From NCBI GenBank assembly GCA_045597045.1, contig JAZODN010000038.1, positions 1 to 13,491 of the forward strand: a stretch of 13,491 nucleotides of DNA, given 5' to 3'. Positions 1-6,534 of this stretch are shown in pieces (within the stretch, counting starts at the first letter, position 1; each line of letters starts with the position of its first letter). The notes below the pieces were generated by a model. That model made no database searches and had not been told where the DNA came from. It worked only from the letters and a program-made list of their open reading frames with translations. The stretch comes from SIG588 sp045597045. Lineage in GTDB: Bacteria > Bacillota > Clostridia > Oscillospirales > Acutalibacteraceae. Position numbers and translations under genes: made by a program.

Positions 1-272
1 CGGGCCGCTGTGGAATGTGCCACCATAGAGTCAATATTACCGCCGTTGACAAAGAAACCGAGGCGCGGACGGCCAAAGGCCGCAAGGTCATCGGGACCCT
101 GCGGCTGCGAGAGAATAGCCACCCGAAAGCCGGCATCCTCCAACACACGCGAAATGATAGCCGTGCCAAAACTGGGGTGATCCACATAGGCATCTCCCGT
201 CACCAGCACAATATCCACCGCGTTCCATCCGCGTGCGTGCATTTCTTCGGTTGTCAAAGGTAAAAACGGCAT
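1..272 (-). CDS. ygiQ: YgiQ-family radical SAM protein (N-terminal part only)
   Basis: This gene starts at the ATG complementary to 270-272 and runs off the left edge, so only about 90 N-terminal residues are visible. The protein opens MPFLPLTTEEMHARGW and then has the run VLVTGDAYVDHPSFG (about residues 22-36), the highly conserved N-terminal signature of the YgiQ/UPF0313 radical SAM family. Further on, RPRLGFFVNGGNIDSMV also fits that family. The radical SAM cysteine cluster would lie beyond the window and cannot be checked. YgiQ proteins are usually some 600-700 residues long; their substrate is, to my knowledge, not established. A Shine-Dalgarno sequence (AAAGGAA, complement of 281-287) overlaps the ftsK stop codon and leaves only 13 nt between the genes, so it is probably the last visible member of the glycosidase-tepA-ftsK transcription unit and may be translationally coupled to ftsK. 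Confidence 0.9.
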   Translation of the reverse strand, partial: MPFLPLTTEEMHARGWNAVDIVLVTGDAYVDHPSFGTAIISRVLEDAGFRVAILSQPQGPDDLAAFGRPRLGFFVNGGNIDSMVAHSTAA

Positions 273-285
273 AACATGTGTTCCT

Positions 286-2610
286 TTATTCTGTAAAATC
301 GTCGCGCAGCGCGTTCATTTCCATCCATTGCTGACGGGTAATCAGCACCTGCCGCGGCTTGCTGCCTTCGTGGGGTCCCACAATGCCCCGACGCTCCATT
401 TCATCGATAATGCGTCCGGCACGTGCATAGCCCAAACGCAGTTTGCGCTGCAGCAGCGAGGTGGACGCCATGCCGGCATCAATCACCACTTCAATCGCCT
501 GCGGCAGCATATCGTCGGCAAGCTCGTCCTCACCGTTATCATCCGACCCGTTAGCGTTCCCCTTGTTGCCGGCGGCACTGGCCTGACGCTCAATTTCCTG
601 CATAATCTCATCGTCATAGATTTCCTCGGCACCGTCATCCTTCAGGAAATCCACCACAGCTTCGATCTCTTCCATATCCACGTAACCGCCTTGAATACGC
701 ATCGGTTTGGACATGCCAAGCGGCATAAACAACATATCGCCGCGACCGAGCAGTTTTTCCGCACCGCTGCAATCCAAAATGGTACGGGAATCCACACCAC
801 TCGCCACGGTCAGCGCCAAACGGCTGGGAATGTTTGCTTTTATCAGACCGGTGATAACATCAACCGAGGGACGTTGGGTGGCAATCACCAAGTGCATGCC
901 GGCGGCACGCGCCATCTGTGCCAGACGCACGATCGCATCTTCCACCTCGTTTTTCGCCGCCATCATCAAGTCAGCCAACTCGTCTATCAAAATCAAAATC
1001 TGCGGTTTGGGTTTGATGGTGTCGCTCTTGTGCGCTAAGCGATTGTACTCTTCCAAATTGCGCACGTTGTTTTCGGCAAACGCTTTGTAGCGTGCCAACA
1101 TTTCGGTCACCGCCCAACCGAGTGCACCGGCTGCTTTGCGCGGATCAGTCACTACCGGCACCAACAGGTGCGGAATGCCGTTATACACACCAAATTCGAC
1201 CATTTTGGGATCGATCAGCAAAAGACGCACTTCTTCGGGCGACGCGCGAAACAGCACGCTTTGGATCATCATGTTGGTACACACCGACTTACCGGAGCCG
1301 GTGGTGCCAGCGATCAGCAAGTGCGGCATCTTTGCAAGGTCGGTATACACCGTGTTACCGGCAATATCGCGGCCCAACGCCACCGTCAGTTTGCTCTTTG
1401 CCATGGCAAAATCGGGAGCGTCGAGCATCTCGCGCAAACCGATGGACATACGGCTGCGATTGGGCACTTCGATACCCACGGCAGCCTTATTCGGAATGGG
1501 CGCTTCAATACGCACACCCGTGGTGGCCAAACGCAGTGCAATATCATCGGCCAGACCGGTGATTTTGCTGAGTTTCACACCGGCGCTCGGTTCCAGTTCA
1601 TAGCGTGTGACCGAGGGGCCGCGTGACACCGCGACCACACGTGCGCTCACGCCGAAATCGTTGAGCGTTTTGATCAAAAGATCAGCCGTTTGCTGTTGTT
1701 CTTGCTGGGCGGCTGCCACATTTTGTGCCTTCACCTCGCGCAACAGCGAAATCGGCGGATAGCGATACGCCGTGGGCGACACCTCTTTTTCGGTTGCTTC
1801 GCTCAATTCGCCGTTGATGGAGTTGTCCACACCACTTTCAGCCGGGCTTTCTTCCACCGCTTTTGCAACCTCTGCCGATTTCTTGGCGCGGCGGCGTTTC
1901 GGCGCAGGCTCTGCCGTCGCTTCGTCGACGTAACCGTCGCCCATATCCACGTCGATAGCCGAGGGTTTCACTTCTTTTTCCTGGTCATACGCCTGTTTCA
2001 CCTGCTTTTGCACCGTCGGCGCGACCGTTCCGGTATCCACCTTTTCGCGCGCCTTCCTCACCACCGTAGCCGGTGCTTTAAACAATGTCAACACACTGGT
2101 TTTGGTCGCAAACATGATGAACACAAACAGCACTAATACCAACACGATTTTAGCACCGATATCCGAAAGCAGGCGTTCAAACACCTCACCCAACAGTGCA
2201 CCGCACAAACCGGCACCGTATAGGTGCGTGCCGTTTTTATACGCCGTTATGAGTGCTTCAAAATAATTGCCCACCACGTCGGCAGAAAAAATATGTACCG
2301 TGCTGCCGGCTGCGAGCAACAGCGCCCCCCCTTGCAGCACGCGACGGCGCACCGCACCGTCGCCCTTTTCTTTGGCAAGCAGCACCGAAATGTATATAGC
2401 GATCACCGGCACCAAAAAAGCGCAAAAACCAAACAGACCAAACAGAACGTTGTGCATCCAATGCCACAAGCTGGCCCCCGGAATCAACAATACACACATA
2501 AATAGGATGGCGCACGCAAGCAGCACCACCGCCACCTTTTGCGGTGATGCCGTGTGCGCGTTGGCACCGTTTTTGGCCTGTTTTGCCGAGACTGCTTTTT
2601 TCTTTGCCAT
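286..2610 (-). CDS. ftsK: FtsK/SpoIIIE family DNA translocase
   Basis: A 774-residue ATP-driven double-stranded DNA pump at the division septum; it moves chromosome ends across the closing septum and, in SpoIIIE-type members, into the forespore. Residues 1-24 are basic, then hydrophobic segments at about 26-46, 54-78, 91-112 and 153-176 anchor it in the membrane. A charged, low-complexity linker (about 185-285) leads to the motor. The alpha/beta motor has Walker A GTTGSGKS (435-442), Walker B ILILIDELADLM with D543/E544, and the conserved IATQRPSVDVITG (576-588). The C-terminal winged-helix gamma domain (about 705-770) contains LLQRKLRLGYARAGRIID and would read oriented KOPS/SRS sites. The length is normal for the family. 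ATG at 2608-2610 is preceded by AAAGGA about 10 nt away. Its upstream neighbour tepA ends 16 nt before it, the same pairing as tepA and spoIIIE in Bacillus. Whether it is the vegetative FtsK or the sporulation SpoIIIE cannot be decided from one copy. Confidence 0.97.
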   Translation of the reverse strand: MAKKKAVSAKQAKNGANAHTASPQKVAVVLLACAILFMCVLLIPGASLWHWMHNVLFGLFGFCAFLVPVIAIYISVLLAKEKGDGAVRRRVLQGGALLLAAGSTVHIFSADVVGNYFEALITAYKNGTHLYGAGLCGALLGEVFERLLSDIGAKIVLVLVLFVFIMFATKTSVLTLFKAPATVVRKAREKVDTGTVAPTVQKQVKQAYDQEKEVKPSAIDVDMGDGYVDEATAEPAPKRRRAKKSAEVAKAVEESPAESGVDNSINGELSEATEKEVSPTAYRYPPISLLREVKAQNVAAAQQEQQQTADLLIKTLNDFGVSARVVAVSRGPSVTRYELEPSAGVKLSKITGLADDIALRLATTGVRIEAPIPNKAAVGIEVPNRSRMSIGLREMLDAPDFAMAKSKLTVALGRDIAGNTVYTDLAKMPHLLIAGTTGSGKSVCTNMMIQSVLFRASPEEVRLLLIDPKMVEFGVYNGIPHLLVPVVTDPRKAAGALGWAVTEMLARYKAFAENNVRNLEEYNRLAHKSDTIKPKPQILILIDELADLMMAAKNEVEDAIVRLAQMARAAGMHLVIATQRPSVDVITGLIKANIPSRLALTVASGVDSRTILDCSGAEKLLGRGDMLFMPLGMSKPMRIQGGYVDMEEIEAVVDFLKDDGAEEIYDDEIMQEIERQASAAGNKGNANGSDDNGEDELADDMLPQAIEVVIDAGMASTSLLQRKLRLGYARAGRIIDEMERRGIVGPHEGSKPRQVLITRQQWMEMNALRDDFTE

Positions 2611-2626
2611 GGTTTCGACCGTCCTT

Positions 2627-3331
2627 TTATTGATTTTCTATCATTTCGTACAGTGCGGCGATCGCATCGCCGAGCGAACCGAGTTCATCGATCAGTCCTT
2701 CGCGTACCGCGTCGTGTCCGTCCAACACACTGCCCATATCGGTGGTCAGCTCATCGGTGCTGTTACACAGTTCTTCAAACCGCGCTTGTGACAGGCGCGA
2801 ATGTTCACACACAAAACGGGTAATGCGCTCCTGCATACGCTGAAAATACCGAAACGCCTGCGGCACCCCAAGCACCAGGCCGTTGGTGCGCACGGGATGA
2901 ATGGTCATGGTAGCCGAAGGGGCGATAAACGACCGTTTGGCAGACACTGCCAACGGCACGCCGATGGAATGACCGCCACCCAGCACCAGCGACACCGTCG
3001 GTTTGCGCATACCGGAGATCATTTCGGCAATCGCAAGGCCGGCCTCAATATCACCGCCCACCGTATTCAAAAGGATCAGCACCCCTTCAATAGTGGCACT
3101 TTCCTCAATCGCGACCAGTTGCGGCAGCACGTGCTCATATTTGGTGGTTTTGTTATCACTGCCCAACGCGTAGTGCCCTTCGATCTGCCCAATCACCGTT
3201 AAACAGTGAATGGTGTGGCGGCCATTGTCGGTGACCAACGCACCCGTTTCCACCACATCCTTCAACTGTTCTTGCAACACACGGCTTTCATGTGTTTCAG
3301 GACATGCGGTTTCTTTCTCTTCTTCGCTCAT
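2627..3331 (-). CDS. tepA: TepA-like ClpP-family serine peptidase
   Basis: A 234-residue ClpP-fold protein of the TepA type (translocation-enhancing protein, Bacillus YmfB). The core begins near residue 38 with a beta strand (TIHCLTVIGQIEGH) and includes NTVGGDIEAGLAIAEMI. The nucleophile region is GGGHSIGVPLAV with the serine at 122, replacing the GASSMA-like motif of true ClpP. The catalytic histidine is H145 in MTIHPVR, and D198 is a plausible acid. IGVP/LGVPQAF and the conserved C-terminal GLIDELG follow TepA. The protein has no signal peptide or membrane helix and is expected in the cytoplasm, perhaps near the membrane. In B. subtilis TepA has been linked to protein secretion and spore-related proteolysis; that link is family knowledge, not evidence here. 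GAGGTG sits 6 nt before the ATG at 3329-3331, so a GTG at 3338-3340, part of that Shine-Dalgarno, is not the start. It lies 44 nt after the glycosidase and 16 nt before ftsK, with the tepA-spoIIIE order conserved. Confidence 0.9.
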   Translation of the reverse strand: MSEEEKETACPETHESRVLQEQLKDVVETGALVTDNGRHTIHCLTVIGQIEGHYALGSDNKTTKYEHVLPQLVAIEESATIEGVLILLNTVGGDIEAGLAIAEMISGMRKPTVSLVLGGGHSIGVPLAVSAKRSFIAPSATMTIHPVRTNGLVLGVPQAFRYFQRMQERITRFVCEHSRLSQARFEELCNSTDELTTDMGSVLDGHDAVREGLIDELGSLGDAIAALYEMIENQ

Positions 3332-3337
3332 AGTTAT

Positions 3338-3343
3338 CACCTC
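3338..3343 (-). promoter_or_regulatory. Shine-Dalgarno of tepA, containing a false GTG start
   Basis: The minus-strand hexamer GAGGTG lies 6 nt before the ATG at 3331. Its last three bases are an in-frame GTG that would add three residues (M-I-T) if taken as the start. Spacing shows the GTG is part of the ribosome binding site instead. Confidence 0.8.
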
Positions 3344-3375
3344 GTTGGTAGGTTAACCAAAGAGACGATGAATTA

Positions 3376-4932
3376 TTATATTTTAATAACGAGATAACTG
3401 CAGCCGCCCACCGTGGCGGTGGTACCGCTGACTTCCACGTTACGCGAAACGTAAATTTCTTTCGGCTGCGGGATCTCCAGCGTGTATTCGCGCGCCGAGG
3501 GATTGATGATCACACGGATACGTTCCTCACCGGCACGGCGCTCATACACCGCCGGATAGCTGCCGCCAATCACCTCAAATTCACCGTCTTCCTGCAGAGC
3601 CGGGTGTGCACGGCGCAGCGCCGTCATGGTCTTGACGTGGTTGAGCAGTGAATCGGGATCGTTTTGCTGCGCTTCCACGGTGGGAGCATCGGGCGAGGGA
3701 TCGCACGGGATATAGGTGGTATCGGCGGTGGAGAAACCGAAGTTTTTGCCGGCGCACCACTGCATGGGCGAACGCGACCCGGTGCGACGATAACCGCCCT
3801 CCACCGAACGCAACCCTTCCAAATAGCGCATGCCGATCTCATCGCCGTAATAGATCAGCGGAATACCGGGCATGGTGTAAATAAACGTCTGAATCACGCG
3901 CAGATCCTCTTCGTCACGTTCCCAGGCCACACGCGGCAGATCGTGCGTACCGGTGGGCACCGACATATAACCGAGACCCTTGGTCTTGTTCAACTGATCT
4001 ACAAAATCTTCATAAAACAGGCTGAAATCCCCTTCGCCTTCCTTTCGGAAATAGCTGGGACCAACCCAATCCAAGCGATCGTTACGCCCTTTTTCGTGGC
4101 GGAACAAGGTGGTAAAACACTTCAAGTTGAAATGGATGAGGAAATCCACGTCAAATCCGGCAGCCAACGCCCGTTCGGGATAGCTCCATTCCGAAATCAG
4201 CAAGCATTCGGGGTGAGTTTCTTTAAACTTGGCGCTCAATTTCTGCCACAGCTTGATGGTTTCTTTTTCATCGCAGTCGTATTTCACCAGCGAAAACGCC
4301 ATATCCACACGGAAGCCGTCCACCCCATGTTTCGTCCAGTGATCCATCACGTCCAACAGCGCTTCCTGCGTGGCAATGCAATGCGGATCATCCACCGCAC
4401 GCTGCCATGATTTGGCCGGATCGGGATTGGCAAAGCCGTAGTTCAGCGCCGGTTGGCAGTAGTAATAATTCTTCATGTACGAACCGTCGCGATCGGAATA
4501 CCCGTTGATAAAGGTTCCGTCACCAAGATCGCCTACCGAATCGGTCCATACATAGCGGTGGGAAAATTCATTGGGATCGTATTGCGCCGAGCGCTGAAAC
4601 CACTCGCACTCAAGCGACGTGTGCCCTGCCACCAGATCCAGCACGATGTGCATGCCGCGTTCTTTGGCTTTGGCGCACAAGCGGCGCAAATCTTCGTTGG
4701 TGCCGTAACGGGGCGCCACGGTGTAAAAATCCGAAACATCGTAACCGGCATCGCGGAACGGGCTGACAAAGATCGGGTTCATCCAAATGATGTTGCAACC
4801 GAGTTCCTGAATATACTCCAGCTTTTCCTCCACCCCCTTCAAATCACCGATGCCGTCACCATTGGTGTCATAGAAAGATTGGGGATACACGTTATAAATC
4901 ATTGCATTTTTCAACCAAGAAGGATTGGACAT
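3376..4932 (-). CDS. GH13 alpha-amylase-family glycosidase, specificity unknown
   Basis: A 518-residue (alpha/beta)8-barrel glycoside hydrolase of clan GH-H. The start of the barrel (WLKNAMIYNVYPQSFYDTNG, then GIGDLKGVEEKLEYI) and MNPIFVSPFRDAGYDVSDF are standard GH13. The nucleophile is D210 in GFRVDMA, the acid/base is E248 in LISEWS, and the third acid is D331 in GTHDLPR. PGIPLIYYGDEIGM (355-368) is the usual barrel end, and a short beta-sandwich C domain closes the protein. No signal peptide is seen, so it is probably cytoplasmic and acts on imported alpha-glucans or oligosaccharides. Region I reads DLVAGH instead of the common DxxxNH, and region IV has TH instead of NH. I recall a Firmicutes GH13 clade with this GHTS signature but no assigned activity. 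GGAGG lies 8 nt before the ATG at 4930-4932; a GTG at 4945-4947 overlapping it is not the start. It has its own promoter, and no terminator separates it from tepA. Confidence 0.87.
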   Translation of the reverse strand: MSNPSWLKNAMIYNVYPQSFYDTNGDGIGDLKGVEEKLEYIQELGCNIIWMNPIFVSPFRDAGYDVSDFYTVAPRYGTNEDLRRLCAKAKERGMHIVLDLVAGHTSLECEWFQRSAQYDPNEFSHRYVWTDSVGDLGDGTFINGYSDRDGSYMKNYYYCQPALNYGFANPDPAKSWQRAVDDPHCIATQEALLDVMDHWTKHGVDGFRVDMAFSLVKYDCDEKETIKLWQKLSAKFKETHPECLLISEWSYPERALAAGFDVDFLIHFNLKCFTTLFRHEKGRNDRLDWVGPSYFRKEGEGDFSLFYEDFVDQLNKTKGLGYMSVPTGTHDLPRVAWERDEEDLRVIQTFIYTMPGIPLIYYGDEIGMRYLEGLRSVEGGYRRTGSRSPMQWCAGKNFGFSTADTTYIPCDPSPDAPTVEAQQNDPDSLLNHVKTMTALRRAHPALQEDGEFEVIGGSYPAVYERRAGEERIRVIINPSAREYTLEIPQPKEIYVSRNVEVSGTTATVGGCSYLVIKI

Positions 4933-4940
4933 ATCAATCG

Positions 4941-4945
4941 CCTCC
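4941..4945 (-). promoter_or_regulatory. Shine-Dalgarno of the GH13 gene, overlapping a false GTG start
   Basis: The minus-strand GGAGG is 8 nt before the ATG at 4932. An upstream in-frame GTG (4947-4945) overlaps its first base, so a start there would leave no room for a ribosome binding site. Confidence 0.8.
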
Positions 4946-4968
4946 ACACTATTTTATACACATAATAC

Positions 4969-4997
4969 ATAATAACATATACTTTAGCGAAATGCAA
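4969..4997 (-). promoter_or_regulatory. Promoter of the GH13 gene (extended -10)
   Basis: On the minus strand, TTGCAT (4997-4992) and TATTAT (4974-4969) are separated by 17 nt, and TG stands one base before the -10 box, giving an extended -10 element. The -35 box is poor, the -10 box is 5/6 to consensus. The region between it and the gene is AT-rich. It begins only a few bases after the ribU terminator stem. Confidence 0.65.
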
Positions 4998-4998
4998 T

Positions 4999-5036
4999 AA
5001 AAAATCCGTTCGCAGCCAAAAGTGCGAACGGATTTT
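4999..5036 (-). terminator. Intrinsic terminator after ribU
   Basis: A perfect 14-bp stem (5001-5014 with 5023-5036, core ATCCGTTCGCA) with an 8-nt loop is followed on the minus strand by a run of T. The ribU stop codon (5038-5040) is directly in front of it. The A/T flanks are symmetrical, but no plus-strand gene ends here, so it serves ribU. Confidence 0.92.
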
Positions 5037-5037
5037 T

Positions 5038-5616
5038 TTATAACGTTTTTTCCACACCGAGCATCACACGCTGACGGCGCAACAACGGGCGTAATGCCGC
5101 ATACACCGCCGCTGTCAACACACTGTTGATACCGGCTTTTAACAAATTAAACGGAAGGATGACCGGCAGCAACATTTGCACCACCGCCGCACGGGGTGTG
5201 CCGAGGAAATACACCGTCAAGGTCAAGTTCATTGGCACCATGACCGCTGCCATAGCCAAAGTGCCGAGCACCAAGCCGATGCCCAAACGAAGCGGCTTTA
5301 CACAGCGTTGGGTAAACGCCCCCACCAGCATCACCAACACACCCGAGGAGACCACGTGCATCACCGCACCGACCCAGCCGTCGCCGCCCAGCAAAAACGC
5401 CTGCACCAGCGAAACCGTGGCCAACACACAAAGACCCCACCACGGTCCAAACAGCACCGTGACCAACAACACCGGCACATCTGCCATATCATATTGCAAA
5501 AAAGGGGCCGCCGGAATCAGCGGAAAATGAATGAAATAGACTAACACCAACGCTATCGCCGCCAAGCAAGACGCTTGGCACAGGCGCACCAGATGCTTGG
5601 AAGACATCTCTGTCAT
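5038..5616 (-). CDS. ribU: RibU, riboflavin-binding S component of an ECF transporter
   Basis: A membrane protein of up to 192 residues that binds riboflavin outside the cell and works with a shared EcfA/EcfA'/EcfT module, which is not in this window. Hydrophobic segments at about 14-33, 46-65, 80-101, 110-135, 142-158 and 160-176 give the six-helix S-component fold. The stretch PFLQYDMADVPVLL and the following FGPWWG are the RibU-type substrate-binding loop, and LLPVILPFNLLKAGINSVL near the C-terminus is also typical. The FMN riboswitch directly upstream makes riboflavin the near-certain substrate. The frame is open to 5670, but that part lies inside the leader terminator hairpin and is not translated. 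Two starts remain after the hairpin: ATG at 5616 (only 2 nt after AGGAG, 4 nt after GAGG) and ATG at 5607 (11 nt after AGGAG, 189 residues). I give the longer one; either is possible. Confidence 0.93.
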   Translation of the reverse strand: MTEMSSKHLVRLCQASCLAAIALVLVYFIHFPLIPAAPFLQYDMADVPVLLVTVLFGPWWGLCVLATVSLVQAFLLGGDGWVGAVMHVVSSGVLVMLVGAFTQRCVKPLRLGIGLVLGTLAMAAVMVPMNLTLTVYFLGTPRAAVVQMLLPVILPFNLLKAGINSVLTAAVYAALRPLLRRQRVMLGVEKTL

Positions 5617-5630
5617 CTCTCCTCTCAAAT

Positions 5631-5659
5631 ACAAAAGCCCCGTCACAGCATGACGGGGC
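5631..5659 (-). terminator. Riboswitch-controlled intrinsic terminator in the ribU leader
   Basis: On the minus strand GCCCCGTCA (5659-5651), loop TGCTG and TGACGGGGC (5645-5637) form a 9-bp GC-rich stem followed by TTTTGT. It sits between the FMN aptamer and ribU, the usual place for an expression platform. The 5' arm GCCCCG (5659-5654) is complementary to CGGGGC at the 5' edge of the aptamer (5803-5798), which could be a competing anti-terminator pairing; that pairing is my inference. Confidence 0.9.
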
Positions 5660-5678
5660 AAACACACCAAAGGTCAAC

Positions 5679-5808
5679 ATCTTCTCACATCCGGACTGTA
5701 CCGTCGGCTTTGGAATCGCACCAAATCAGTCGGGCTATCACCCGAGTCGCGGGCTTGCGCCGCTATGGCGCACACCGCCGGTGGGGAATTGCACCCCGCC
5801 CCGAAGAT
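5679..5808 (-). promoter_or_regulatory. FMN riboswitch (RFN element)
   Basis: Read on the minus strand, this 130-nt segment has all conserved parts of the RFN element in order: CTTCGGGGCGGGGTGCAATT, CCCCACCGGCGGT, a variable hairpin arm, AGCCCGCGA, a GGTGCGATTCC stretch, AAAGCCGACGGTACAGTCCG and GATGTGAGAAG. Helix P1 closes with ATCTTC (5808-5803) against GAAGAT (5684-5679). FMN binding should favour the terminator at 5631-5659 and switch off ribU, so uptake of riboflavin is on only when FMN is low. Confidence 0.97.
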
Positions 5809-5819
5809 TTTTCGTATGC

Positions 5820-5848
5820 ATTTTATCACACAGCGGAAGGTTTGTCAA
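5820..5848 (-). promoter_or_regulatory. Promoter of the FMN riboswitch-ribU transcript
   Basis: Minus-strand TTGACA (5848-5843, perfect -35) and TAAAAT (5825-5820, 5/6 -10) are 17 nt apart, with TG one base before the -10 box. Transcription should begin about 5 nt before the first aptamer helix, which is an ideal fit to the riboswitch. Confidence 0.9.
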
Positions 5849-5866
5849 GATTTTTCGTCGGAGGTC

Positions 5867-5909
5867 TTGTCGACCGTCAAATTTTGTGGTATACTTGTAG
5901 GTGTATAAT
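5867..5909 (+). promoter_or_regulatory. Promoter region of the DUF4364-cca unit
   Basis: Two overlapping candidates lie here. The first is TTGTCG (5867-5872), 17 nt, TATACT (5890-5895), with TG one base before the -10 box. The second is a perfect TATAAT at 5904-5909 but with only ATTTTG at the -35 position. Both lie 30-45 nt before the gene start at 5938 and diverge from the ribU promoter, whose -35 box is less than 20 nt away. Confidence 0.65.
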
Positions 5910-5937
5910 TATCATTTTTGAACAGGAGTATCCGTTT

Positions 5938-6534
5938 ATGCCGATGCAAGGATTTTCCGCCGGTGTGGAACCCGGCGGTTTGTACCGTATGGCCGATATC
6001 CAACTGTTGATTTGCTATATGCTCAACAGCGTGAAGGAACCACTGCCCCGTACCACGGTGATGGAGATCGTGGCCGGCGGCGGCATGGCCAACTTTTTTG
6101 AAACGACCGAAGCGCTTGAAGGCTTACTCACCGCCGGCAGCGTCACCCAATCGACCGACGAAGAACAGCTGCTCACGCTGGGAGAAAACGGTCGCATGGC
6201 GGTGGAAACGTTGGAAGGCCGTTTGCCGCTTACTCTGCGCGAGCGCTCTGCCAAAGCGGCTATTCAAGCGCTGGCACGCCGCCACAACGAGCGCGATTGC
6301 GACGTCTGTGTTACCGATCTCTCGCGCGGTTGCACCGTCACCTGCGCGATCCGTGATGAGGAAGCGCCGTTGCTCTCGCTTTCGCTGAAGGTGGGCGACC
6401 ATCGGCAGGCCGATTATATTCGCGAACACTTTTTAGACGATTCGGGCCTGTTGTACCGCAGCATTCTTTCGATTCTCACCGGCCGCGCCGAAGTGCGCGA
6501 TGAGGATGGCCAAACGGTCATTCACGTGCTGTGA
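5938..6534 (+). CDS. DUF4364-like winged-helix protein
   Basis: A soluble protein of 198 residues. The first half (about residues 15-85) is helical with the pattern of a winged-helix DNA-binding domain: ADIQLLICYMLNSVKEPLPR, then TTVMEIV, NFFETTEALEGLLTAGSV and a short wing ending LTLGENGRMAVETL. The layout (opening helix, a helix for substrate/operator contact, LxxLxxxGxV, xTLxExGR) matches the Clostridia-specific DUF4364 family as I remember it. The C-terminal half is a predicted alpha/beta domain. AGGAG at 5924-5928 is 9 nt before this ATG, so upstream in-frame sequence (from 5575, through the riboswitch) is not coding. It overlaps the next gene, cca, by 4 nt if cca starts at GTG 6531. The function is unknown; a transcription regulator is the simplest guess, and ribosome or tRNA link is suggested only by the cca neighbour. 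Confidence 0.75.
   Translation: MPMQGFSAGVEPGGLYRMADIQLLICYMLNSVKEPLPRTTVMEIVAGGGMANFFETTEALEGLLTAGSVTQSTDEEQLLTLGENGRMAVETLEGRLPLTLRERSAKAAIQALARRHNERDCDVCVTDLSRGCTVTCAIRDEEAPLLSLSLKVGDHRQADYIREHFLDDSGLLYRSILSILTGRAEVRDEDGQTVIHVL

Noticed and set aside
328..1626. Several plus-strand open frames opposite ftsK
   Set aside because: They are antisense shadows of the ftsK motor region; no start signals and no family resemblance.
3345..3360. Small palindrome-like sequence (GGTTAACC and TTGGT/ACCAA arms) before tepA
   Set aside because: Arms are only 5-8 bp and there is no promoter geometry or T run, so it may be chance.
5617..5670. N-terminal extension of RibU to 5670
   Set aside because: This part would be encoded inside the riboswitch terminator hairpin; the ribosome binding site and usable starts come only after it.
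5575..5937. Open plus-strand frame joining the DUF4364-like gene from 5575
   Set aside because: It would translate the antisense of ribU and the FMN riboswitch. The true start at 5938 has AGGAG at 9 nt and lies downstream of the promoter.
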